From: Tyto alba
Taxonomy: Eukaryota > Chordata > Aves > Strigiformes > Tytonidae
DNA: 64,000 nt
Reading direction: 5' to 3'
Assembly (NCBI RefSeq): GCF_018691265.1
Contig: NW_024881272.1
Span: 28,152,823 to 28,216,822 of the forward strand
The notes under the pieces are model-generated. The model saw only the letters and a program-made list of their open reading frames with translations. It was not told the DNA's origin and did no database searches. How positions within the stretch are numbered: position 1 is the first letter of the stretch; every line of letters starts with the position of its first letter. Positions 35,708-49,164 of the stretch are shown here, in pieces. The translations under genes were made by a program, and so were the position numbers.

Positions 35708-36114
35708 CTAATAAACACAAACAGCAATCACACATGTAGCACCTTGCTTTCCACAGCTGTGTTTAATGATGTGCATTAGCTATATAAAAGCAAAGAAACC
35801 TCTCACATTTTCTGTAGAAATTAATATAAGAAATAGGATATTTATTAAGTGGTTTTTACAGATCACTCCTTTCCCAACTTGTATTATTAAGTAGGGCCAG
35901 GACTGCTTTAGCAAAAAGGTGTGGTCAAGTCTCCTCCCAGTGACTGTACCTAGCGCCATTTTGTAACCACTGAGGGCAATCATGGCTCTTACAGCAACCG
36001 CCTCATCTAAGGAGCAGAAGGGAGGGCGGGCAGTCCCCGGCACCAGAGAGACTTCACCAGCTGCGGAGAGATCCCCGTCCCGACACCCATGCGATCGCTT
36101 CACCCCGCACACAC
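35708..36114 (-). other. FAF1: FAF1 short intron (407 bp)
   Basis: Very short intron between the two linker exons. Donor is GTGTGTGCGGGG and acceptor is GTGTTTATTAG. Its 5' third (right side) is rather GC-rich, continuing the composition of the preceding exon. No separate feature was seen. Confidence 0.9.
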
Positions 36115-36195
36115 CTTCGCTCTGTCAGCCTCCAGCGATATGCGGTACGCTTCATCCTGCTCTCTTTTCACGTTTTCTCGGGCTTCACGCTCATC
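36115..36195 (-). CDS. FAF1: FAF1 exon: charged helical linker, first part
   Basis: An 81-bp, 27-codon, phase-0 exon. It encodes DEREARENVKREQDEAYRI followed by SLEADRAK, almost entirely Glu, Arg, Lys, Asp and Ala, as expected for a long solvent-exposed helix or coiled coil. The acceptor is preceded by an uninterrupted run of about 18 T on the gene strand, then CACTTTAG; the donor is GCGAAG|GTGTGT. The segment QDEAYRISLEADR has the AxxxS core in an acidic context, resembling a ubiquitin-interacting motif. A similar DEAY segment is recalled in FAF2. The next exon follows after an unusually short intron of 407 bp, so the two linker exons sit close together. Confidence 0.95.
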
Positions 36196-36370
36196 CTAAA
36201 GTGAAAAAAAAAAAAAAAAAAGAAAGCAACAAATATCAGCAAACCGTGGACTGATGATATGTATCCTTACGCTCACCAGCACTCTTTAACCCCAGTGACT
36301 TCAAAATATTTGGAGAACTGAGTTCAGAGATGCCTCAAGGGCGACCTTGGCTTTAAAAATTACGACTTAC

Positions 36371-36730
36371 CTAAAGCTACGTTTCAACTGCCACGTAGCG
36401 GGTTGGCGTGTCCAGGCCCGGGCCTGAGGGCTGGGTCTGGCCCCAGGGCTCTCTGCCCCGCTGCCTGTACAAGGGCCGTGGCCGGCGCAGACCCTGGGAA
36501 CGGTGCAGCCTCCTCCCGCGCCAGCCATGTGGGGAGTGGGGCGCCGGAAAGGTTCGTGTGTGCTGGTGCTGGGGAGATTCTCCGTCCTGCAGCCAACAGT
36601 TTGGATGCTCTTGTAATAGGGATGGACAGACACCAGTTCGGGGGACGAGCCTGGATTTTAATTTGCTCTCCGCTCAGACTGACAGCGGGTAATGGCTTGT
36701 CCTGCGAGAGCAGGCCTGTTCCCAGGGTCC
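36371..36730. promoter_or_regulatory. intronic CpG-rich patch in FAF1 with an adjoining splice donor
   Basis: About 340 bases of GC-rich, CpG-containing sequence stand out in the otherwise AT-rich intron, some 180 bases upstream of the linker exon at 36115-36195. At its left edge the gene strand reads GCTTTAG|GTAAGTCG, a near-perfect 5' splice site at 36371. A transcript starting in this patch could splice straight to the linker exon. The reading frame would not join FAF1 in phase (an in-frame TAG precedes the donor), so any product would start at the internal Met in 35630-35707. Alternative-promoter use is inference. Confidence 0.3.
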
Positions 36731-38415
36731 TTCCTCAGTAAAAAAGCAGGATCCAGCCAGGGTCATGACTATTAAACATCATCCAGAGGCCTCGGTTCAG
36801 AGTGTTCATTATACAAAGGTGGGAAAGCAGCAAGTCCTGCTCTGAAGCGTCTCAAATAGACAGATGCAGGCAGACAGAAAACATGAGGTTAAACATGCCA
36901 ACTTCAAGCCAGCAAGACTAGCAAAGTATCTTATTAACGATCACAGCACAAAGAAATAAAGGTTTACTAAAAATACGCGAATGACAAAGCGAGGCATCAC
37001 CCACACAATGGAGGATCAAGAAGTGGATATCCCTGAAAGCTGGAATAACTGCACTGGAGTGATGTCTGATAAAGCAAAGTGTACAATCAATAGCTTCATA
37101 CTCTGCCTCTGGAGCCAGCGGCAGCACCTGCTCCCCTGTGCTTACTCCTCTTACATCTTATAATCCCCCCAGAGCCCTGCAGAGGCTGCACTGGTCCCTA
37201 CCAAAATCAATGAGATTTAGCTGTGAGATTGCTGGTGGGCTCAGCACAGTCACCTGTAGTTACCAGTAACACAGCACTTGCACTGGGGTGATCTGTCCCC
37301 TGTACTTCATAGAAATGGAAGTCTACTACCTACTCCTTAAAGAATTATGTTGATTTTCCCATTCATCTGACAGGTTTATTCCACATAAAGGAATTATTTT
37401 GCAAAGTGATCATTTTTCTCCCCAAAACCTCACTATTTGGCAAAAACTCAATTCTAAATGGGAGGAGCAGATGTTAACTGTTATTATCATGTCACACAAA
37501 CATGCCAAGATTTCCTCAAACAAAACTCTAACATATTAGTAGTTAAAAAGCTCTAAAGAAGCATGCAGCCACAAGAGGAAAGGACAAATTGCAGGAAAAG
37601 GTATACAACCTCCAGTTGGAAAGTAACAAGATGTTTTTAGAGGAAACTCTTCTTCCTTATAGAAACAGGACCCAAGATTATTCTACAATCAGTGTGTCCT
37701 AAATTTCATTCACAGAAGATAGAGAAACCATCACTTTGTTCAGCAGAGCCAAGACATGAGTAGAAGTAATTCTTGCAAAATGTAAAAAGGACAATAACTA
37801 CTGAATAACCCATTCCCCTTCCTGGCTTCTCTGGACCTTGATAAGCTTTGTGTGCTATGGAATACCTTAAAAAATTAACTCAAATGTGATAGCAGAAACT
37901 ACCTTACATTAATATTCAATCACTGAGAAGGAGGGTGTGTTTAAATAATTAAACAGCACTAATTTTTATGTTATGCAAAAATGAGGAAAGCTTCTTGAAT
38001 ACACAGAGGTTTTCCCAACTCTTCTCATAGATGGAATGTAACAGTAAAGGAAAAAGTTTTGTACTATCTATACTGAGACTTTCCATAAGCAGACCATAAA
38101 CTTATCTTAGAATGGTGAGAACCAAATCTATCTTTCCAAATCAGCTTACTAAAGGAAGAGGACTTCAGGTAATCTGTGAGAGGACAAGCATTTAAAAAAA
38201 TATTAAGAATTATTTCAGAGAGAACCTACTTAACTTTCATGTTTTGCAGCTTCATATATCACACCTATTTTCACACACTAACTGAATTTCAAAGGTCACA
38301 CAAGTCCAGTAACGCCCGAAAGAAAACTGAAAGATCAGATGCAATTATTGCAACTACAGGCTCTTTCCTTCATCAAAGATTGCTAGCAATTAACATACGA
38401 GTTACTCTAGTTTAC

Positions 38416-38488
38416 AAAAAACCCCCACAACCCCCCAAAAAAAACACAAAACCCCCCAACTCAACCCCAAAACAACCCTCAAAAAAAA
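38416..38488 (-). repeat. A/C-rich low-complexity tract (G/T-rich in the FAF1 transcript)
   Basis: Runs of C4-C6 alternate with A runs on the plus strand. The FAF1-sense strand therefore has five separated G runs (3 to 6 G each) among T. Loops are mostly longer than seven bases, so quadruplex potential is moderate. Confidence 0.6.
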
Positions 38489-40482
38489 TAATTAAAAGTT
38501 TATAAAAATTTGTTGAAATTCATTCAAAATATATATATACTAATTGAAGTTATAAGAAACTGAGTACTGGCTTTTATTTTACATTTTACAAGCTATCTAG
38601 AAAACTCCAGGAAGTTATTAGAAGTTACTTGTGATGAGCACAGGTTCATTTACCTACAGAGAGTTTCACTGAAGAATTTTTGTAATAGGTTTAAATTATA
38701 TAATCTGGATGATAACTGCAAAAAATACTGACGCTATAGATTCTACAACTAGAATCTAAACATGAATTCCAGGCATTTAAAAAAAAAAAATTCTTTCCTC
38801 CCTATTTATCACAGTTATCATCATCCTAAAAGTGGATTATGAAAAAGATGTCAGGAATGTGAAGAATTACTACGCATGACTGCCTGGTCCTCATAGAAAT
38901 ATGTGAGCCACATCTAAAAGTAAATGACCATGCCAATGAGCTCTGCACTGCATTGAAACAATACTGTTCTTACTGAAACAGACCTTAGAAACAAATCTGG
39001 AATCCAGATTTCTTTAGGTAAGAAGCAGATGTAATCCTATGAAACGACTCTTTGTACTTACTTCTGTGTTTTGTTAATACTGCTCACACTTGACAGGAAC
39101 CACCTCCTTTATGGAGGTTATGGCAAAATTGTAATAATCTCTGCTTCAGAGTTACACCTTGGTCAAATTTTAAACATTAGATCAAGAAGTTCTCCTTTTG
39201 GTAGTGCAGTTTTATTTTAGTCATCTCTTCCTCTAGAAAAACCATACAAAATATGAGGATGACTCAAGTTCACCAGAAAGCAACAAAAGAAAATTCATAA
39301 CGGTGACAGGAAAAGCAGAGGAAAATATTTTGCAGAGAATCTTTCATTGCACTAACAAAGAACACATAAAGAAAAATAGAATAGCCATATCACTAATAAT
39401 TTTTAAAAAGTGGTGTTATCACCAACAAAATTTGAGGTAGCTGACAACTTGTTAAACCCTGCATAAATTGCAGTATCAACCAAACATCAGTAAATGCATC
39501 TCCACAAGACTTTTGCAATGAAGGCAAAATTGCCATTTTCCTTTTTTCAAGAAACCAAGGTGTGAACAGACAATGGCTTAGCCCAGGCCACTTAAGCCTT
39601 CATCAGAAACAGGGGTTACCCAGCATTTCTGAATTCCACAGCAGTGACTGAAGGCTGGCGTGAACGTAAACCATCCACATCCCAGGGGTTTTGGGCATGA
39701 GATGAGGGGACAACTATCCTTTGCTCCTTAAAGGGAAAAAGTCAAAGATCTCTGCTTTCCCAATTTGACAACGGAGCAATACGGAGGACATTTATCCAGT
39801 GGAAAGCTCAATACTTTAAAAAAAAATTGCATTTATCCACAGAATGTATTCTTCAGATATGGATTTTCTTTGCTGTCATGCCTATTACAGATGCAAAGTC
39901 ATAACAAAAATAGTAAACGCTGATATTCATGAGATAGTTACAATGGACCAGATGAAACCTTCTCTTGAGTAATATCCAGAGCTCCAAGACTACAAAAAAC
40001 TTGCAGATAAGGTTAAGAAGAAATTTAGGAGAACTCCAATAATTATTCTCTAAACCATTTCTTGAAGATATCCCTGAAGCACCTAATAGCAGGCATTTTC
40101 AGATGCAGGACAATGGAAAAAAAAAGGGATTCTTGACTGCATTTAAAATAGCAATGCCCCCTTTTCCTGTAGATTCTACAGGGGAAAAAATACACAATAC
40201 ATTTGGCTTTTTGGATGGGATATTTTGCCGGAAAAGTCAGCATTGGCCCATCTGGGCTGCTTTTAATTTATTGTTGTTGTTTCTGAAGGTAGGATTTAAT
40301 GATTCAACTCCAGGAATCAGCTTTGCACCTGATCTGTCTCATGGAGATGTGTTATACTTCATTCCCCATTGCCCTCTGGAATCAGTTTTACTGTGAAGTA
40401 AAACCAGACAAGGCAGAACTTGAGAAGATAACCAGGAGCAGAAGACATTTCTCTGAGCATCAGTGAATAAATAGCTGTTACA

Positions 40483-40508
40483 AGAAAGAAAGAAAGAAAA
40501 AAAAAAAG
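40483..40508 (+). repeat. (GAAA)n / A-rich simple repeat
   Basis: About four AAGA units followed by an A run; simple low complexity in a FAF1 intron. Confidence 0.75.
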
Positions 40509-41555
40509 TGTATATATAAATGTTGAATGCTTATCTGAAAGACAGTTCATTTCACTGAACCACTCCTGAAATTAAAATCTGCAAGTGCTTAAGGCTATTC
40601 ATGGGAGTGTTAAAGAGAAACACCCCTTTGTCCAAACAAACCACTGCAAGAAAGGCATTAATTTGACTCACTAAGATGACAGACTTGCACATTGTATAAC
40701 TTAAACATTCATGATGGGGAATATATGGAAGGAAAAAGAAGTGTACACAGAATGTGTTAGGCATGTGAGAATGATGAAGACAAAGCAAATGAATGTTTCT
40801 GTGGTGGCAGAACCACAGGCAGGGAGGCAGGACAGGGCAGAACAACACAGAACCACCGGAGGATCCTGCCTGGCTATATCAAAGGCTGAAAGCCCAGTTC
40901 CAGATACTGATTTTTGGGAATTACCTTAAATGGCAAGAAAGCAAGCAACCCCAAAACCTTCAAGAAGCAGTCCTGCAGTGACTTTCATGGGAAATGAGCC
41001 AGCCAGTCCTGCTACAAAATCTACCCACCTGGGCTGTACAGCAGGGGAAGCTGCTGTTTGAGAGAAACTTAGTGAACATTCAGTGACTGGAGCCATCAAC
41101 ATGTATTGCTGCAAACCCACCTGAACTAAAGATATTTTAATTTTATTATCTTTCTTTCCTCTGCCACTACCTTGCATTTTGTCAAAGTTCAAAACAGACC
41201 GTAAATTCTCGAAGGTGACACTTATATCTGCTGGTGTGTCAGTGCAGTGAAGTGCACAATGGGAAACCAATCGTTTGGGGTGCTATCATATTACAAATGC
41301 AAAATTGGAAAATTTAATAAAATAAATTTTGATTACTGTAGTTTAATTAGTTATAACTAGTAATAATTAGTAAATGTGCTAATTGGATTTTTGAAGGGTT
41401 AAATCACAATCTTCGTTAGATGGCTGTCATCACCAAAATGCTTTTGCGCTTTGGAATTTAATGAATTTCATGTATTTATTCTCATAACCTCCTGTTGTGC
41501 AAATACTATATACCATGATACACATGACAGTGTTAGATGGAACACAGATTATCAA

Positions 41556-41610
41556 AGGTATTCAGATGCCTAATTTCTACTGATTTTAATGGGAGATTTA
41601 GTGCCTAAAC
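41556..41610. mobile_element. old palindromic amniote transposon fragment
   Basis: TTCAGATGCCTAATTTCTAC, then TGATTTTAATGGGAGATTTA, then GTGCCTAA. This resembles the remembered amniote palindrome whose centre is CCCATTGACTTCAATGGGAGTTAGG and whose ends carry AGGTGCCTAA. Diverged and only about 55 bases. Confidence 0.35.
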
Positions 41611-44600
41611 AGAAATTGCAGGGGTCTCCCGCACAGCCGATGGAAGCACTTAAGGCATCCTCTGACTGGAGAGCACAACTGCAGGTAAGGAGCAGAGAAA
41701 AGGAACTGATCAGAAAGAAGGAGAGATGAACAGACCACAGATTAGGAGAAAATGCCGTAGGACCAATCCTCTTTAGCTTCCTTTGTGGCTGTGAGATATA
41801 TCTTTGGAAGAAAAAGGTGTTGGAAGCTAAAGCTATTAATTTATCATACATATATATTAAAAAAAAAAAAAAAAAGAAAAAGGAAATCCCTTACATTTGA
41901 CATCAGTGAGGCAGAAAAGGAGGAAGGCATGGTGATACCGGGCTTCCTACTGCAAAGTTATGAAAATAACATTTGGCCAGTAAAGCCCCATCTAACACAA
42001 GAGAGTGCTGGGATGAACACACAAGCATACTCTTACAAAGAGCTGTGGCAGGGGAAAAAAGCTGAACTTGTGTTACTGGTTTGGAGTTTTTGTTTACTTT
42101 TACATATTTTTTAAATCCCCATCCAGATATTAGTCAGGAAGAACCTACATTTTCCTCACGCTGTAGGAAGAAGAGATGTCACCTAAGATCAGCGAGCAAA
42201 GATGGTGACTGCAGGTCTACATTTTTCTACAGTTTATCTTCAGTCAGAGTCTGTTTACAACAGTTTTTCAAGTTTAAAAATTCTTAAGTATTCCTCTTTT
42301 GCACTCAGTAAAACAATGTGTCAGCAGACATAGTTTAAAGTGAATTGAAGGTTTTAATTGGTATTTGTAAAAATAAGAAGGTTTTTGAAGCGACTATCGG
42401 TATTACAATTCCACTTGAAGTCTCATCTGAGAGGAGGAGTGCTAGTGTTGCGTAATGACAAAAATAAACACGATGAGAGACCTACTGTTACTTAAATGTG
42501 GACAAGTTGGACCAGCTGTGTAACAGTCAATGCTTCTACAGTAATAAATGTTGACAGCAAAAATAAAAAGAATGCATTACTGAGACATCATCAAATGAGT
42601 CCTGTCATTACATGGAAACTCCACCCTGTATAAGCTTGTCAAAAAGTGTTACTGTAATCCTTTGAGAAGCCTCCTCCTCAGGCAATGGAGAAAAAAATGT
42701 TCAGGATCAGCCCAGAACAGGTGTGTTGCGCTGCAATGCCAGGATTTAATCACGTATCTCTTCACATTAATCTCACAAAGGAACTAACATGGATCTATGT
42801 GGGCCCATCATGCCATGCTGAGATGATTATTTAACTATCCAATTAAAGTAAGCAAGCTAGCAGAGTGTTTAAAAATGGACGTTCCAGGTCATACAATATT
42901 TTACAATTATTATTTGTTTTCTTAAGTGCAGCACCAGGCACTGACACTATGTGCTCTTTTCAAAGTCAGTCCCCAAAAAATCTCAGTTCACGCCTCGGTC
43001 AACAGTGGCAGAGGCCGGTTGTTCCTGCTCTGAGATACCCTCCTTTGCTTATGGGAGAAACTCCTTAGTGGCATTCATTTCCTCTTTGCAAAAATCCCCA
43101 ACCCCACTGCCTGAACAGCAGTTGAGGTACCAACATTTGTAGTGTGGGCCAGAGGAGCAAATGTGGTTAGAAAAGCAAAATATGACCATCAGCTGTATGA
43201 ACTCACTAGTGTAGCCTCAGAGTGGCTCTGCATACAGAACCTGAGATTGGACTCCAAACCCAAGACCTGGTGAGGGCGGGACTGTATCCCAGCCAACTGG
43301 CCTTGCTGCTGTTGATGCCACTGAACCCATCATTTAATTACCCATTGGCCACTTCTTACCAGAACTGCCACATAAGCACATCATCAGTACACTGCTGATC
43401 ATATTTTATTATTTGTGACTTGTTCCTATGGCAATTTAAGTTGCAAACTTATAAAAGCAGACAGCACGACAGCTAGACCATGTATATACAGTGGCACGTC
43501 AACAGCGTGGTCCAAAAGACACGTGAGGTTTCCAAACCGTCATCTGGTCAACCCGGCTGACAGGCAGCAACAGGCCCAATGGCTCATGATGGACCCAGAA
43601 GCCTTGGAGGGGCTGAGAAAAGAATGGGATGGCAGATTGATCTCCCTTTAAGAAAGTCTGGGAGAGAAAATGGGTGCCTAAATTACACACCACCATACCT
43701 CAAGATAGGTAGGCTGGATTACTATGAGTACACATACACTTCTCAATGTTTTTAAGGTATTTCTTTGGAAATTATGCAAGAAAAAGCTTAATCAAATACA
43801 ATATAAAAATCTATAAATTAAATCCAGTTGCTGGTTAAATGACATTATTTTAGCACTTGACATTATAGAAATACACTCCAAATTTGCCTAATTAAAATTT
43901 TATGAGGCTACACCAGTAAATTTTACTAATACATGGATATAAAAGCACAGCATTTAGCTAACCATACTATTACCACCAGCTAATGAAGTGACTCGCTTCG
44001 CTCAGGTGAGATAAGTCAGTGATGCTGTTCTGAGCACCCTGCCCACCCCATCAGCTGATGATGGGTGACAGGGGTCTGACTGCAAAGCGATGCCTGAGCA
44101 GCTACAGCCACAGTCAACGCAAACACCTGTGCCAGAGCTGGCAGTGGTAACAGTCATCCTCTACCGAAATAACCATCAGAGGGCACTGCAAAACATGCTG
44201 TGCTGAACAGAAGTACGCGACAGCTGTGTTGGAAGCTTTCATGTGCATGCAAGTTAAAAATCCAAAGTGGAGGAGTTCAGCTGCATAAACTGACTCATTA
44301 GTGATTTCATGCTGTTATTTACAAGTGTTTCCAGTTCTATTTCCCTCTCACACACACTTCTGTTTACAGCAGAGCTATGTAGATGACTTCTCGTTTTAAA
44401 ACACAAAAGAATTTTCTGCTTATCTTCTTGTGGTTTTATGATGACTTAGTGGTGTTATAAAGAAAACAGTAACAGAAACCGGACTCTGTATCCTGTTTGC
44501 TATTGTAATATTTAGGAAACAATTGCACCAACTGCAATGAGATCTTTAAAAACAAAGGTGTTGGTGTTTGAACACTTGAAGTTGTCTAGTACAAGACTTA

Positions 44601-46539
44601 GAAGAAAGCTACATGTTATGTAGCAAACAACAAAAAGGCAGTATTTTTTTTTTTTTCAGGCTAAAGTCCTCTATTGAGTACAGACTGCTTGTCAAATACT
44701 CTCTCTCTGGAATAGTAATTTCATAAAGCGAGGTTATTTTTTGTTTTTAAACTTCCTGTTTCAAAGGTGAAAGTGTCTGAGATCACCTTTTCAGTGTGCT
44801 TGTAACAAGTGAAGCCAAGGTATAAGTAAATATTCTATTTGTGTATAGAACCCATAGCATGTGGAAATCTGCCCCCAAAGTTTATGAAATTTTCCATTAG
44901 TTTTCTGAATGTCAAAGTGTGTTAGAAAAACTCCCATTGGGGAAGAAATGTCACCAGTGCGCTCAGTGACAAACAAAAGGAAATGTGAGAAAAGACTACA
45001 GAAGACTTGGACCGAAGTAGATTTTTAGAGGAATATATAAAAATTAATCTTCCATTCTCCCTACATTGGTAGAGAACTTGGAGTAAGAAGTCTGGAGACA
45101 TCCACATCACCACTCTTGGGACATATGTTACAGGACTGTCACTGTTCTTGACCATCTAGTGAAGGACTGACAGCAGCTCAGGATGCAGAACCAGTTCCTG
45201 CTCCTGTGATCATGGCCTCAAGGCTACCAAGTCTTCTTTAAGCTTTGTTTCCCTTACACCCAGCTGTTTCTCAGTTGCAAATTCACTTGGTTTTATCCTC
45301 TTAGGACAGGTCTATCAGTATGTCATGTGCCCGCAACTTCTTCTCTTCTAAATACTAATGTCCCTTGCTCTGGACAACTGTTCTGGTCTCCTGTTCCTCC
45401 CTCTGTTGCAACCCTATCACTCCTACTTCTAGTACCTTCTCCTGCTGCTTATTTGTTCTTATCTCTCTGCCTTTATATGCTTTTCTTTCCTTATGCTTTC
45501 TTCCTATAAGCTTTTATAGTTTTTCAGTTCTGAATGTTTACTTGGAAGTCATCTGTGATGTGAATTTTACCTTCTTATTAAAGCATTAAAAAAACCCCCA
45601 TACCTGACATATTCCTGTTAAAATGCAATAAAAAATTCAATTATATTGTGCCTTGGATTTTAGTTGTAATCCTCATATTAAAATTTGTGTTCAGTATTAA
45701 CAAAATTAAAGTAAATTTCTTTACCAGTGAATTACAGGTAACATAAATAAAGAAGAAAAAATGAACTACAGATACTGTGCAGGTACCATGCCTTCATATT
45801 ATTATAACCATAATCGGTAAATCTCATACTAATGAGACACAAGATTTAAATGTGAAGAATGTGTTTAGTGAATTATTGTCAATCAATGTCTATACAACAG
45901 GATAAGAATAATCTTGAATGGCAACACAACTATTATTATAAATTCCTAAGTACTTCATTACTCCAAAATGTCACTCTCAATTTATAGAGTAACAGATAAA
46001 CATCTTTCAACTGTATACCTCACTGTGTCTACTTCTGTGTAATTGAAACACTGTTTTTGAAAAGTCTTGTCATGACTTACCCATTCTGCATTGTTCTGAA
46101 TGGTGATTCAGTACTGGCATCATTCTGGTTAAGGTTGCTTTTCAATACCCTTTTAAACGTACACCTTTAAGACATATCAATCTATTTTTTGTTTTCTACC
46201 AATGACTTGGAGCTGGTCATTGGGAAAAAATCTGATTGTCATTTCCTTGTATGAGCATATTAAGCTCTATAATACCACTGTAAATGTAAAAGGTTACTCA
46301 TGACTAATATTCAGAAAAAGGAAACAAACTGAAAAATTACAAAACCAGTAAGAAGGAGGTTTTTTGCGACCCTCAAATAAATACACAAAGGAGTCTTAAC
46401 GTTTTTAATTTCTGTTGATGAAAGAGACACTAAAACATATTACACCCAACTTCATTGGCTAAAGAAACACGTGGCTAATTTTGCATCCCCAGTGATTTGT
46501 GGAAGCCAGCAGGTATCTGCAGTAACTTTCAATGCTCAC

Positions 46540-46628
46540 CTCATCCTTTATGTCTTCTTGCTGCTGGGCACTGAAGATCTCCATTGCAGCCATCAGCCTC
46601 ATCATTAGCTCATCCACTGTTGTGTTAC
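46540..46628 (-). CDS. FAF1: FAF1 exon: end of UAS domain and start of the helical linker
   Basis: An 89-bp exon that completes the Gly codon begun upstream and then encodes NTTVDELMMRLMAAMEIF to QQQEDIKDE (29 codons). The acceptor is TTGTTGCTAG|GTAAC behind a clear pyrimidine tract, and the donor is GATGAG|GTGAGC. The segment starts with the last UAS residues and turns into a Met/Leu-rich helix followed by a polar Gln/Glu run. It is the near end of the long charged helix linking UAS to UBX. The only change noticed against remembered human FAF1 is S for T in the AQQQ neighbourhood. It ends in phase 0 and joins the exon at 36115-36195 directly. Confidence 0.94.
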
Positions 46629-49164
46629 CTAGCAACAAAGGAAGAGAGCTGAACTTCATATCATTAAAGTTATTAAACAAAAAAGAAGTCATTTTAGAAT
46701 TAATCTGCAAGAAATAGCCAGACTTAAGAAAAAAAGACAGAGTAGAAAATGCAAGTATCTCAACAGAATGCTTTTAGTTTGCCTTTTTACTGAAAATCCA
46801 AAATTGTTTTTACAAACAAATGTTGATCATAGGCTAAAATTTTAGGTGGTTCAAATCTGAACAATTGTTTTTGTGCTTGCATGGAATAACTCTACTTTTT
46901 TCTTTTAGTCACTGATGTTAAAGCAAAGTAATATATGTGGGGTCCCCTGACTTAAAATTGATTTTACAGTTTTAGAATTTCTAGGTATCATCAGGGAGAC
47001 TGAAGCAAGTGCTTAGTCAGGTAACAAAAGGTAAGATGTTGGCAGCAGCATCCAAGCGGATTTGTTTTTAAAAAAATGGAAAAAACCAGAATACAGCGAT
47101 GTGTGCACATGCATTTTTATTCAGGTATAACAAGTAGTAAAATTTCAAATACTATAATGTATTCTCTTCTGTGTATTTACTTCTGATAAAACTTGTAAAG
47201 CTGATAATAGCGGAAAAGTAAGTCATCTGTATGTATCAAGGAATACAGCACATGCATAGGAAAATAGATACCTCCTCACATTTTTCTACCAGCATCCCTC
47301 CAGTCTTCAGTGAGACTGAAAAATCAGTTTAATTTCCTACCAAGATGCACTCAGTCTTTGGTTTCTCTTCCTAAACTGAAGACTAGACTACCCATTAGAA
47401 CCACTTGTCATGGCAGCTAAAAGGTCTAACTATAAACTCTTGACACTGGGCAGCGTAAACGGCCTTTGGACTCTATCAGAACAATACCAAGAAGAGCTAG
47501 ATTTACATCTAGGTGATGCTGGTCAAAATTTTAAAAGGAGTAAACTAACCAGAAGCTACAGTACCACTAAAGAAAACAAAACTGTCCCAATAGTTTCCAA
47601 CCCCAGAAAAAAAAAAAAAAATCGAAAGCAAACTCAGATAGTCTGCATTTCAATAAATGCCACTGGGACTTAAGTTCCTATATTGTTGTATCTCTTCTGT
47701 AAACATGCCTTCTCACCCAGCCCTGAAAGGCCCTCATTGTTCCCATTTCTAGCATTGGCTACCTTAGCAGAAAATGTTCTCTTGCATGCTCCAACACGCG
47801 TGACTTCAGAGACTACCATTCGTTTGAGGGCATATTGTCAAAAGATACCAGCGTCCCAATTCATGGGAAAATAATAAGAAGAGTACATTTGATTTTTGTT
47901 AAAAGAAAATTTAAGTAAGGCTGCAATAGATGGTCACTTTAGCTTAATTTAGTTCAAAAGATTGCATTAAACTTGACAAATCATTAAAAATTAATGAATG
48001 CAATGAAATAATTTTGATTATTTTATAATATAAAGCTGCATTGTATTATGACTTTGAGTCACCAAGTTGCTAAGACATTTAACTAATTTCAGGCAGTAAG
48101 CACCACCAATTTCAGTGGGATAACTGAGGTGCTGAACTATGCTGCAGAGTTGTAAGATCAAGAAAATGTATTTATAAGATTATTTGTACAAAATAAGTTT
48201 TATAAGTGACAGAAGTACCAGGAATTAGTTTTGTGCTGTTCCTTGCACTAAGGAGAAAAATCCATGCAAAATTAACAACTTTGTCCATAGGAAGGAGAAG
48301 CACTGCAGATTCCTCAAGAAAATTATTAATCCCATATGCAGAAAGAAACATTAATGATGTCTGCAGAAGGCAGTATTTCCTGAGGCTGAATTTCCTCAGG
48401 AAAATAAGGAGATTAGAATAAAGATTGCTAGATATAAGCAATAAATAAATGAGGACACAGTGTCATGAAGGAAAACTTGTGGAGAAAGCAGAAGAAATGA
48501 GAGGCAGCCATTCTTTGATGTATTTTAATTTGAAGAGTTACTGAAAACAGCAGTCAAAGGGCATCACTCCACATCTAAGTCATCTTGCTGTCAGAGATAT
48601 CAGAGGAATGGTTATGCCAGAAAGAACAGCTCATGTAAGCCAGAAATCTTAATTTATGTGAAATTATATTAGTAATTTAAATTCTGATCCGATTTAGGGT
48701 CTCAACACTGCCAGCAAGCCTGAAAAATCAACTCATGTTCAAATATTAGCCACTACATACAACAGAGGTCCACATATTAACAAGAAACTACATGCAAAGA
48801 ACTAAATGCATTCTGGCACTACACAAAAAGTGCAGCCAAAACCTTTTGGAAATCAGGGATATATCTGGATATAAAATAGAAAAACTAAGTGTAGCTCTTT
48901 ACTTAGAAAATTTGGCTTCTACTTTAAAAAAATGAAAAACATAAACTATGATTCTACTACAGTCATGGCAACTTTAATCTCCAATACCATGTTAACTAAA
49001 ACATTTATGAATAGTAGCTATTTATATCGCGGCAACTGAAAGTTTCTTTTGTGCAATAAATTAATATTCTGAACATTTTAAAAAAGAAATGGTTAGCAAA
49101 GATGTCTTCTAACAGTTTCAATATTCACATAAGGAATACTTCCAATATAAAGCAAGAACTGTAC
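46629..49164 (-). other. FAF1: FAF1 intron (2.5 kb)
   Basis: Intron between UAS-domain exons, with phase-1 junctions on both sides. Donor is GTACAG and acceptor is CTTTGTTGCTAG. AT-rich throughout. I see nothing beyond an A run near 47609-47622. Confidence 0.9.

Larger units (their letters stand above)
36196..46539 (-). other. FAF1: FAF1 intron (10.3 kb)
   Basis: Contains the GC-rich patch at 36371-36730, an A/C-rich low-complexity tract at 38416-38488, a GAAA-type repeat at 40483-40508, an old transposon-like palindrome at 41556-41610 and an A run near 41858-41880. The remainder is AT-rich sequence with short, featureless open frames. Confidence 0.85.
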
